Shown here piece by piece: positions 1 to 4,770 of a stretch of DNA of 7,020 nucleotides. The stretch lies in contig CAYIFC010000032.1 of NCBI GenBank assembly GCA_964362645.1, positions 1 through 7,020 on the forward strand, given 5' to 3'. The DNA is from CAYIFC01 sp964362645. GTDB lineage: Bacteria; Patescibacteriota; Minisyncoccia; Phycocordibacterales; JACOZG01. The notes below the pieces were generated by a model that saw only the letters and a program-made list of their open reading frames with translations, made no database searches and was not told the origin of the DNA. A program made the position numbers and the translations under genes. How positions within the stretch are numbered: the first letter of the stretch is position 1; each line of letters starts with the position of its first letter.

Positions 1-1101
1 TCGCGCTGAGTAGTAAGGAATCTGCTGTTCGTAAAGCTTAACATAGTCGGGACGTTCAGGGCGCGGACCAATTAGCGACTGTTGACCGAGGACGACGCTC
101 CAAAGTTGCGGCAGCTCATCAAGCCGCGAACGACGCAAAAAGGCGCCCACCCGCGTTACCTTTCGGATGGAAAGATCATCTTCGGTCGACATACTGCGAA
201 ACTTTGGCACCATAAAAAACCGACCATGCCGCCCAACTCGAGGTTCAGTATAAAAAATGGGCCCACGATCATCTAGTTTGATTGCCAACCAGATAAAAGG
301 GTAGAGGGGTATCGAGATAGTAAATATGACTAAAGAAAGGACTAGATCCATTAGGCGCTTGAAAAGATCGTAAACTGATTTGGGGTGATTAGACACGTTT
401 TCGAGCAACCAACGCTCTTCAACCAAGTTTAACGGCACACGATCAAAAACATCTTCATATAAATCTTGCACCCCCACTACGCGCGCGCCAGAGAAAAGCA
501 GGCGCGAGAGAAAAGATAGAAATTCTGGCCGTTTCTCTTCATAAAGATTTACCGCAATCGTGGCCGCAGAACTTGGTTTAAACGAATGGACGGTCTGAAT
601 TGGCGCGGTAATTTGATATTGAGAATTATTCTCCAGCTCTTGACGCAATTCTTCCACTTCCTTTCCGGCCGAGAGAAAAATTATTTGCTCTTGTCGGCGT
701 GGAGTCAGCCAAACTACCAAATATAAGCGCCACCAAAGTAAAAGTCCTAGAGTTAAAATCAAATTGATAAAAAGTGTGGTCTTAGGAGTAATACCAAAAC
801 TGCGCACGAAGTAGAAAAAGACAAGCGCAATTAAACTGTTTATCAATTGGGTATTGGTAATGAGTACAGCCAAACGATTACGAAAGAGAGTGGCCGTCCG
901 ATGATGGTAAAGATTAGCAATATAGAAAACAACAATCCAAATTGCAAAAATCCAACAAAACGCTTCTAGATGAGGAGACATTAGCTTCCAACTAGGTAAA
1001 GAAAAAGACCGCAAAGCCAGAGCCAGCCATAAAGCCAGGAAAAATGAGAGGAGGTCGCCAATGAGGAGTACAATGGCCTCCTTTTTGCCCCGTAAGCGCA
1101 T
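1..1101 (-). CDS. Polyprenyl-phosphate sugar-1-phosphate transferase (WcaJ/PglC-type), C-terminus cut by window edge
   Basis: This enzyme would move a sugar-1-phosphate from a nucleotide sugar to undecaprenyl phosphate, the first membrane step of polysaccharide or glycan assembly. The 367 visible residues are all in one open frame with no stop before the window edge. Hydrophobic stretches at about 8-30, 46-64, 75-100 and 104-132 form a membrane region. A cytosolic linker follows, then the bacterial sugar transferase domain from about 246: KRLMDLVLS with its re-entrant helix (251-274), KFRSM (300-304), the RLDELPQLW block with the catalytic Asp-Glu pair (328-329), and GPRPE (345-349). The loop after KFRSM is shorter than usual. 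The start is ATG at 1101: an in-frame TGA lies just upstream and no Shine-Dalgarno is visible. It is divergent from a glycosyltransferase, which fits a glycan locus. The family is clear; the sugar is unknown. Confidence 0.93.
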   Translation of the reverse strand, partial: MRLRGKKEAIVLLIGDLLSFFLALWLALALRSFSLPSWKLMSPHLEAFCWIFAIWIVVFYIANLYHHRTATLFRNRLAVLITNTQLINSLIALVFFYFVRSFGITPKTTLFINLILTLGLLLWWRLYLVVWLTPRRQEQIIFLSAGKEVEELRQELENNSQYQITAPIQTVHSFKPSSAATIAVNLYEEKRPEFLSFLSRLLFSGARVVGVQDLYEDVFDRVPLNLVEERWLLENVSNHPKSVYDLFKRLMDLVLSLVIFTISIPLYPFIWLAIKLDDRGPIFYTEPRVGRHGRFFMVPKFRSMSTEDDLSIRKVTRVGAFLRRSRLDELPQLWSVVLGQQSLIGPRPERPDYVKLYEQQIPYYSAR

Positions 1102-1109
1102 TTGGGCGC

Positions 1110-1115
1110 ATCATA
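1110..1115 (-). promoter_or_regulatory. Candidate -10 box (TATGAT) for the sugar-phosphate transferase
   Basis: On the minus strand TATGAT is followed by 8 nt and then the ATG at 1101, so transcription would begin one or two bases before the start codon. No convincing -35 hexamer is visible. It lies about 20 bp from the opposing candidate box at 1134-1142, so the two divergent promoters overlap. Confidence 0.45.
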
Positions 1116-1133
1116 CAATAAAAAGACCCTTCA

Positions 1134-1142
1134 TGCTATAGT
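1134..1142 (+). promoter_or_regulatory. Candidate extended -10 (TGCTATAGT) for the glycosyltransferase
   Basis: TGCTATAGT is one base off the extended -10 consensus TGnTATAAT. It ends 10 nt before the ATG at 1153, leaving a leader of only a few bases. There is no good -35, as is usual for extended -10 promoters. The near-identical TGCTATGAT stands in the same position before the minus-strand gene starting at 6643. Confidence 0.45.
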
Positions 1143-1152
1143 CACGAGAAAG

Positions 1153-2310
1153 ATGAAGAGACAGAAAATCATCTACCTAATCACTAAGGGTAATTGGGGT
1201 GGAGCTCAACGGTATGTGTATGATCTAGCCACACGCTTGCCCAAAAGCCACTTTGACGTCTCGGTCTTGATGGGTCAAGGCGAAGAATTAAAGAGGAAAT
1301 TAGAAGCAGAAGGCATTAGTTGCCAGCAATTACCGAGTCTGGGTCGGGATATTAAAATTTGGGGTGATCTGAAAGTCTTCTTCGATCTCCTCGCTTACTT
1401 TAAAAAAGAGCGGCCCGATATTATCCATCTTAATAGTTCTAAGATCGGCGGGATCGGTGCGCTAGCCGGCCGAATTTACAACCTACAACCTACAACCTAC
1501 AACCTAAAAACTAAGATCATCTTCACCGCTCACGGTTGGGCCTTTAACGAAGACCGCCCGTTCTGGCAAAAGAAAGTCATCGCTTTTTTACACTGGATCA
1601 CTATTTTATTAACCCACCAAACTATTGTCGTTTCAAATAATTCCGCTAGTCAAATTATTAGTTGGCCAGGTGTCGGGACAAAAATCCGCGTGGTCCACAA
1701 CGGGTTAAGCAAACTCGAGTTTCTAGACAAAGAAGCCTCCCGACTTTCCCTTTTAGGTTCGGCCACCTTCCATAACAGTCAAATTATTGGAACAATTTCC
1801 GAATTACATAAAAATAAAGGTCTGGATTACCTAATTCGCGCCACCGCCCAATGTCAAGGGTCACCCTTGACATTGGTGATAATCGGCGAGGGAGAAGAGA
1901 GGACCAAATTGGAAGCGCTGATTAAGGATTTGAAATTAGAAGACATGGTGTTTTTGGTGGGCCGAAAAGAAAACGCGGCCCAATATCTTAAAGCCTTCGA
2001 CATCTTTGCCCTCACGTCCATTACCGAGGCTTTCCCTTACGTTATCTTAGAAGCGGGGCTGGCTGGTTTGCCAGTAGTCGCTTCCGGCGTCGGTGGCATC
2101 CCGGAAGTTATAAATAGTATGGAATCAGGCATTCTAATTAGACCTAAACAGGTGCCAGAAATAACCAAAGCCATCGACTTCTTACTCGCTAACTCCACCA
2201 AGGCGACCAGATTTGGCCGGAACTTAAAACAGAAAGTGGGCAAAGAGTTTTCCACCCCCCGCATGGTCAAGCAAACAATTGAGGTTTATAATGAGGATCA
2301 TGAAAAATAA
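1153..2310 (+). CDS. Family 4 glycosyltransferase (GT-B fold)
   Basis: A 385-residue retaining glycosyltransferase that would transfer a sugar from a nucleotide-sugar donor to a growing lipid-linked or surface glycan. The N-terminal Rossmann domain shows the GGAQRYV acceptor-side motif (16-22) and FTAHGWAF (about 124-131). The C-terminal GT4 domain contains LVIIGEGEE (about 242-250) and the E-x7-E motif in ITEAFPYVILEAG (Glu292 and Glu300), followed by GLPVVAS and GGIPEVI. The ATG at 1153 is preferred over an upstream TTG at 1102 because the family alignment begins at KIIYLITKG and because 1102 precedes the predicted transcription start. Two odd insertions interrupt otherwise normal sequence: a 7-bp tandem repeat coding about residues 109-118 and a 29-bp palindrome coding about 232-241. 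The end overlaps the prepilin gene by 20 nt. Confidence 0.92.
   Translation: MKRQKIIYLITKGNWGGAQRYVYDLATRLPKSHFDVSVLMGQGEELKRKLEAEGISCQQLPSLGRDIKIWGDLKVFFDLLAYFKKERPDIIHLNSSKIGGIGALAGRIYNLQPTTYNLKTKIIFTAHGWAFNEDRPFWQKKVIAFLHWITILLTHQTIVVSNNSASQIISWPGVGTKIRVVHNGLSKLEFLDKEASRLSLLGSATFHNSQIIGTISELHKNKGLDYLIRATAQCQGSPLTLVIIGEGEERTKLEALIKDLKLEDMVFLVGRKENAAQYLKAFDIFALTSITEAFPYVILEAGLAGLPVVASGVGGIPEVINSMESGILIRPKQVPEITKAIDFLLANSTKATRFGRNLKQKVGKEFSTPRMVKQTIEVYNEDHEK
1478..1505 (+). repeat. Four perfect tandem copies of ACAACCT inside the glycosyltransferase
   Basis: Units lie at 1478-1484, 1485-1491, 1492-1498 and 1499-1505. They encode part of YNLQPTTYNL, a stretch between the AGR helix and KIIFTAHGW where related enzymes normally have a short loop. 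The unit length is not a multiple of three, so gain or loss of one unit would shift the frame of the remaining two thirds of the protein. Confidence 0.9.
1848..1876 (+). repeat. 29-bp perfect palindrome inside the glycosyltransferase
   Basis: The 14-base arm CCAATGTCAAGGGT (1848-1861) is followed by a single C and then its exact reverse complement (1863-1876). It is read in frame as QCQGSPLTL at the junction leading into the LVIIGEGEE strand. A perfect 14-bp palindrome is far more than chance or codon constraint would give, so it looks like a small inserted palindromic element that kept the frame open. Confidence 0.9.
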
Positions 2311-2800
2311 AGGTTTTACATTAATCGAGTTATTAGTCGTTATCGCCATTATTGGTTTACTCTCAAGTATTGTCCTCGCCTCACTCGGCACCGCCCGCAA
2401 CAAAGCCGCCGACGCCGCTATCATGGCCGATCTTACTGGTATACGCTCCGCGGCCGAAATTTATTTTGGCGACAACGGCGATAGTTATGGATCAGATTTA
2501 AGTGATGATTGTTCTCTTTCGGTGGGTGTTTTTTCTGATTCATCTGTTCGAGCCGCAATTGACCATGCCAAAGCTCAAAGTGGGATAAATAGTGGAAATT
2601 ATCGTCCATATTGCTATATCGATACAACCGCCGGTACTAATTATGCTGTTGCGATTCCACTAAAGACACAGCCAAATGCTGACTACGAGTATTTTTGCGT
2701 GGACAGTTCAGGGACAGCTAGAATTGTAACCGATGTAGATCCAAATGATGGTGACGGGCCGATAATTAATTACATCATGCCGTTTGTTTGTATCCCATAA
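2291..2800 (+). CDS. Type IV prepilin-like protein
   Basis: The product (169 aa from ATG 2291, 166 aa from ATG 2300) has a classic class III prepilin leader: a short basic peptide ending MKNKG, cut before FTLIELLVVIAIIGLLSS, with Glu at mature position 5 and a hydrophobic helix that anchors and polymerises the subunit. The remainder is a small globular domain with four cysteines (DDCSLS, PYCYID, YFCVDS, FVCIP), compatible with two disulfides. GAGG at 2281-2284 is well spaced for the ATG at 2291, whereas the GAGG before ATG 2300 is too close, so 2291 is chosen. It overlaps the glycosyltransferase end, suggesting translational coupling. It could be a major pilin, a minor pilin or a pseudopilin; no assembly ATPase or peptidase is in view. 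A 57-bp repeat begins 9 bp after the stop. Confidence 0.9.
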   Translation: MRIMKNKGFTLIELLVVIAIIGLLSSIVLASLGTARNKAADAAIMADLTGIRSAAEIYFGDNGDSYGSDLSDDCSLSVGVFSDSSVRAAIDHAKAQSGINSGNYRPYCYIDTTAGTNYAVAIPLKTQPNADYEYFCVDSSGTARIVTDVDPNDGDGPIINYIMPFVCIP

Positions 2801-2809
2801 ATATTCTAA

Positions 2810-2867
2810 TCACACCCCGCCCAGAAACTCGTTTTGGTAGTTGGAGCGGTGGGTGGTGCGGGAGTAG
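2810..2867 (-). repeat. 57-bp direct repeat, copy 1
   Basis: Begins TCACACCCCGCC and ends GCGGGAGTAG on the plus strand. It differs from copy 2 at three internal positions (CCCAGAAAC for CCTAAAAAC, and TGGTGCGG for TGGCGCGG). Outer CCCGC and GCGGG arms could pair, as could inner AAAC and GTTT, but there is no strong hairpin with a U-tract. It lies 9 bp after the prepilin stop and 44 bp before the NYN gene start. Strand is given in the rodA sense. Confidence 0.93.
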
Positions 2868-2911
2868 TTGATGGGTTGTATTTGTGATCAAATAGAGCTA
2901 GGATCTCTGTA

Positions 2912-3571
2912 ATGCGTACTTATGTATTAATTGATGCTTCAAATTTATTCTACGGATTCGACACTGAATATGGTTGGAAAATTGACTACGGTCGCCTGAG
3001 AAAATATCTTGTGGAAAAATATTCGGCAATTGATGTCCTTTATTTTGGAGGCATTGATACAACCGTTGGAATCCAGCCAAACAAAGAATATTCTCATGAT
3101 TACTCTGGTAGAAAAACAGTTAATCTGAACGAGTACATCGAGAATTTCGAAAATCTTTTGAAAACTTATAAAAATCTTTCGCTGGTACAAATTACTTTAA
3201 TAAGGAAATTTATTCAACAAGCAAAGTTTTACCGCAAACTTGAATCGTTTGGATATAAACTATTCCTCAAGCCTGTGAAGCGTTTCGAAAAAGGAGAGTT
3301 TAATCTTCCACAAAGAAAAGCAAACTGTGATGTTGATCTGACTATTGAAGCAATGGCAAATGCCAAATCATTTGATCGCGCAATCGTCCTATCTGGAGAT
3401 GGTGACTTCCTCCCTCTTTATAAATATCTTGAGAGGCAAGGTAAGGATGTATATGTCCTTGCCCGTAGCTCAAAAACTGCCCGGGAAGTAAAACGTCATC
3501 TGGGACCTAAATTTATTGAGATTCGTATGCTTAAGAATCAAATAGAGTTTCTTAGTAGGTTGGAAAAATAA
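2912..3571 (+). CDS. NYN/PIN-like domain protein (LabA/DUF88 family), putative ribonuclease
   Basis: A 219-residue protein with the hallmarks of the NYN branch of PIN-like nucleases, which cleave RNA using acidic residues and a metal ion. Visible are YVLIDASNLFY with Asp8 and Asn11, KANCDVDLTIEAM with Asp140 and Asp142, and VLSGDGDFLPL with Asp163 and Asp165; GKDVYVLA and SKTAREVKRHL follow as in family members. Residues about 50-100 form a longer, charged insertion than typical. The start ATG has AGGA 8 nt upstream. It sits between repeat copies 1 and 2, convergent with hicBA, and is visibly more AT-rich than rodA or the glycosyltransferase, suggesting separate origin. A role as defence effector, toxin or housekeeping RNase cannot be told apart from sequence. 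Confidence 0.85.
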   Translation: MRTYVLIDASNLFYGFDTEYGWKIDYGRLRKYLVEKYSAIDVLYFGGIDTTVGIQPNKEYSHDYSGRKTVNLNEYIENFENLLKTYKNLSLVQITLIRKFIQQAKFYRKLESFGYKLFLKPVKRFEKGEFNLPQRKANCDVDLTIEAMANAKSFDRAIVLSGDGDFLPLYKYLERQGKDVYVLARSSKTAREVKRHLGPKFIEIRMLKNQIEFLSRLEK

Positions 3572-3577
3572 ACAAAA

Positions 3578-3604
3578 GAAAAGGACGTACGAAACGTCCT
3601 TTTC
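3578..3604. terminator. Bidirectional Rho-independent terminator between the NYN gene and hicA
   Basis: An 11-bp perfect stem (GAAAAGGACGT and its complement) encloses a 5-base loop. On the minus strand the stem is followed by a T-rich tail (CTTTTG then TTTATTTTT), so it would stop hicBA transcripts well. On the plus strand only the stem's own T4 follows, so stopping of the NYN transcript would be weaker. It begins 6 bp after the NYN stop codon. Confidence 0.85.
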
Positions 3605-3617
3605 AGATCTAGTATTA

Positions 3618-3755
3618 TTAGTATAGCAAATAGTATTTGCCTGTCAAATTTTTTTTTAAATATAAATGACTACCTCTTTGATGAGTTTCGGCAAATCCAG
3701 CCTGTTTTAATTTCTGAACCACTTTCTTGCCAGACCGCCGGGAGAGTTTGCTCAT
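3618..3755 (-). CDS. hicA: HicA-family toxin, C-terminally truncated (probably non-functional)
   Basis: A 45-residue frame beginning MSKLSRRSGKKVVQKLKQAG and continuing FAETHQRGSHLYLKKN. This matches the N-terminal half of HicA mRNA interferases, including the catalytic histidine in GSH (His30). Family members then have a strand such as RRVTVPVH and a C-terminal helix, reaching about 60-75 residues. Here the frame instead passes an A9 run and ends LTGKYYLLY. Neither alternative frame after the A-run restores HicA-like sequence, so the end has been lost or replaced rather than merely frameshifted. The start lies 5 bp after the hicB stop without a Shine-Dalgarno, implying coupling. The gene is followed by the terminator at 3578-3604. 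It may be dead, leaving HicB as a solitary antitoxin. Confidence 0.75.
   Translation of the reverse strand: MSKLSRRSGKKVVQKLKQAGFAETHQRGSHLYLKKNLTGKYYLLY
3620..3647 (-). promoter_or_regulatory. Consensus-like promoter with a palindrome filling its spacer, inside the hicA 3' end
   Basis: On the minus strand a perfect TTGACA (3642-3647) is separated by 16 bp from TATACT (3620-3625). The spacer contains GCAAATAGTATTTGC (3626-3640), a palindrome with 7-bp arms placed as an operator would be. Transcription would start near 3613 and meet the terminator after about 10-35 nt, so it could make only a very short RNA, or it is a relic of a promoter whose gene has gone. Confidence 0.5.
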
Positions 3756-3760
3756 AGAGC

Positions 3761-4009
3761 TTAGGCGGCGGTTGGTAAAAGTAATTTGAGATAAGTCCCT
3801 TCGGTTTGAAAAGTGGGCTTGGGAATCTCCTTTTTTCCTTTAACCAAAACCTCCAAATAGCCGAGCGCGGCCTCGCGCACATTAGCTTCGGCTTCAGCAA
3901 AATTATCACCAAACGAAGAAATATGGTTAAGTTCTGGAATAGTCGCCACCACTTGCCCAGTTTCTTGGTCGGCCTCGTATTCAATTTTGTAAGAAAACTC
4001 TTTTGACAT
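3761..4009 (-). CDS. hicB: HicB-like antitoxin
   Basis: An 82-residue protein with the HicB_lk antitoxin fold: FSYKIEYEADQETGQVVATI, then PELNHISSFGDNFAEAEANV followed by REAALGYLEVLVKGKKEIPKP. The pattern of two strands, a PEL turn, a strand and a long helix that covers the HicA active site is typical. There is no C-terminal helix-turn-helix or ribbon-helix-helix, so DNA binding and autoregulation are doubtful. ATG 4009 is chosen because the domain starts there; an in-frame GTG at 4024 would add five unlikely residues. It is directly followed by the truncated hicA, an antitoxin-first order common for this family. The gene begins 41 bp from repeat copy 2 and no convincing promoter is seen between. 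Confidence 0.87.
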   Translation of the reverse strand: MSKEFSYKIEYEADQETGQVVATIPELNHISSFGDNFAEAEANVREAALGYLEVLVKGKKEIPKPTFQTEGTYLKLLLPTAA

Positions 4010-4049
4010 ACCCCACGCTACCACAAAAAATATGGGGGCGCAATGAAAA

Positions 4050-4106
4050 TCACACCCCGCCTAAAAACTCGTTTTGGTAGTTGGAGCGGTGGGTGGCGCG
4101 GGAGTA
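4050..4106 (-). repeat. 57-bp direct repeat, copy 2
   Basis: Same orientation as the other copies, and differing from copy 3 by a single internal base (GTGGGTGG for GTGAGTGG). It ends one base before the pemK stop codon (4108-4110), so the toxin gene finishes exactly against the repeat. The other side abuts the hicB upstream region. It separates the two toxin-antitoxin segments. Confidence 0.94.
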
Positions 4107-4107
4107 T

Positions 4108-4452
4108 TTAAAAATCGAACAGCGTTTTAAGTCTCTTAGCGACTTCTACTTGAGTTGGAGAATTGATGGTGCCCAATTCTCCGAGAAAAATCCCTCGGTT
4201 TAGGGTGGCAATCCGGTCTAATTTAATGACTGAAGTAATTTTCAATCCCGTTTGTTTAAAACCAGACGAGTTCTGGTCGAGTAAAACATCATATAACGGC
4301 AGTGGTTTCTTAATGTTGGTTGAGATCAAAGCCACCACAACATTAGTGCCTAAGTTTTTACCAGATGCCAACACTAATGCTGGCCGCAATTTTTGAGTCG
4401 ACAAATCAGTAAAGGGAAACGGGACCAAAACTATCTCTCCTTTTCTAGGCAT
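4108..4452 (-). CDS. PemK/MazF-family toxin (endoribonuclease)
   Basis: A 114-residue type II toxin of the PemK/MazF/Kid superfamily, sequence-specific mRNA interferases that stop translation. The N-terminus is diagnostic: KGEIVLVPFPFTDLSTQKLR followed by PALVLASG, including the conserved Arg23 of the RPA motif. Then come VVVALISTNI, carrying the conserved Ser/Thr of the active site, the TSVIKLDRIATLNR block and a C-terminal helix. The length is normal. The start ATG lies within the last codons of the antitoxin gene (8-nt overlap), the standard coupling for such pairs. The stop codon is one base from repeat copy 2, so there is no room for its own terminator. All motifs are intact, so it is probably active. 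Confidence 0.94.
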   Translation of the reverse strand: MPRKGEIVLVPFPFTDLSTQKLRPALVLASGKNLGTNVVVALISTNIKKPLPLYDVLLDQNSSGFKQTGLKITSVIKLDRIATLNRGIFLGELGTINSPTQVEVAKRLKTLFDF

Positions 4453-4711
4453 AACGCTTCTTGAGGTCAGAAATCGTGTATAAGTCAGGTTCTTGAGCTA
4501 GGAAGTCAAAACTGGATGAATTGGCATTGAGATTGGTTATTTCATCGAGATCGGAGTTGTAATAATCAGGAAACTTAATAATCAATGCCTCCACTCGATT
4601 GTGTCGGCCGATACCATAAACCTGATTATCGTACCGCACATGACTGATTACTTCGCCAATGTTTTTTCGCAAATTGGTGGTAGTTAAAATTTTGATATTT
4701 TTAGTAGTCAT
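4445..4711 (-). CDS. Phd/YefM-family antitoxin
   Basis: An 88-residue antitoxin partner of the PemK toxin. Residues 8-46 (ILTTTNLRKNIGEVISHVRY to VEALIIKFP) match the Phd/YefM N-terminal DNA-binding dimer domain. The acidic, polar remainder (DEITNLNANSSSFDFLAQEP) would be the flexible toxin-wrapping tail. A Phd-type antitoxin paired with a PemK-type toxin is a recognised mix. ATG 4711 is chosen over an upstream ATG near 4774, because the latter would precede the promoter and run into the rodA stop. There is no clear Shine-Dalgarno; the predicted leader is about 18 nt. It overlaps the toxin gene by 8 nt. The tandem operator just upstream suggests autoregulation. Confidence 0.9.
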   Translation of the reverse strand: MTTKNIKILTTTNLRKNIGEVISHVRYDNQVYGIGRHNRVEALIIKFPDYYNSDLDEITNLNANSSSFDFLAQEPDLYTISDLKKRYA

Positions 4712-4714
4712 AAG

Positions 4715-4741
4715 TATATTTTGTACATTTTGTATATTATA
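4715..4741 (-). promoter_or_regulatory. Tandem 9-bp operator repeats before the antitoxin gene
   Basis: On the plus strand three consecutive 9-mers read TATATTTTG (4715-4723), TACATTTTG (4724-4732) and TATATTATA (4733-4741). The last covers the -10 box. Iterated sites over the promoter are what Phd-type antitoxins bind for autorepression; the binding itself is inferred. Confidence 0.55.
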
Positions 4742-4762
4742 GGTTGATGAATGCCGAGTCAA
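4736..4762 (-). promoter_or_regulatory. Promoter of the Phd-PemK operon
   Basis: On the minus strand TTGACT (4757-4762) and a perfect TATAAT (4736-4741) are separated by 15 bp, slightly short of the optimum. The start would be near 4729, about 18 nt before the antitoxin ATG. The -35 box lies only 8 bp from the end of rodA and repeat copy 3, so the operon carries its promoter within the repeat-bounded segment. Confidence 0.7.
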
Positions 4763-4770
4763 GGCCATAT

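Noticed and set aside
82..276. Plus-strand 64-residue open frame
   Set aside because: It is antisense to the conserved catalytic domain of the sugar-phosphate transferase and has no domain or start signal.
1102..1152. TTG start at 1102 extending the glycosyltransferase by 17 residues
   Set aside because: The extension precedes the predicted transcription start and does not resemble the family; the domain begins right after ATG 1153.
3618..3670. Repairing hicA by a frameshift at the A9 run
   Set aside because: Reading either other frame gives an early stop or residues unlike the HicA C-terminus.
3670..3984. Minus-strand 104-residue open frame
   Set aside because: It overlaps hicB and hicA in a different frame; the other two frames have clear family motifs and this one has none.
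4050..4106. Classical integron attC site
   Set aside because: Length is similar, but no GTTRRRY/RYYYAAC core pair is found and only short imperfect pairing is visible.
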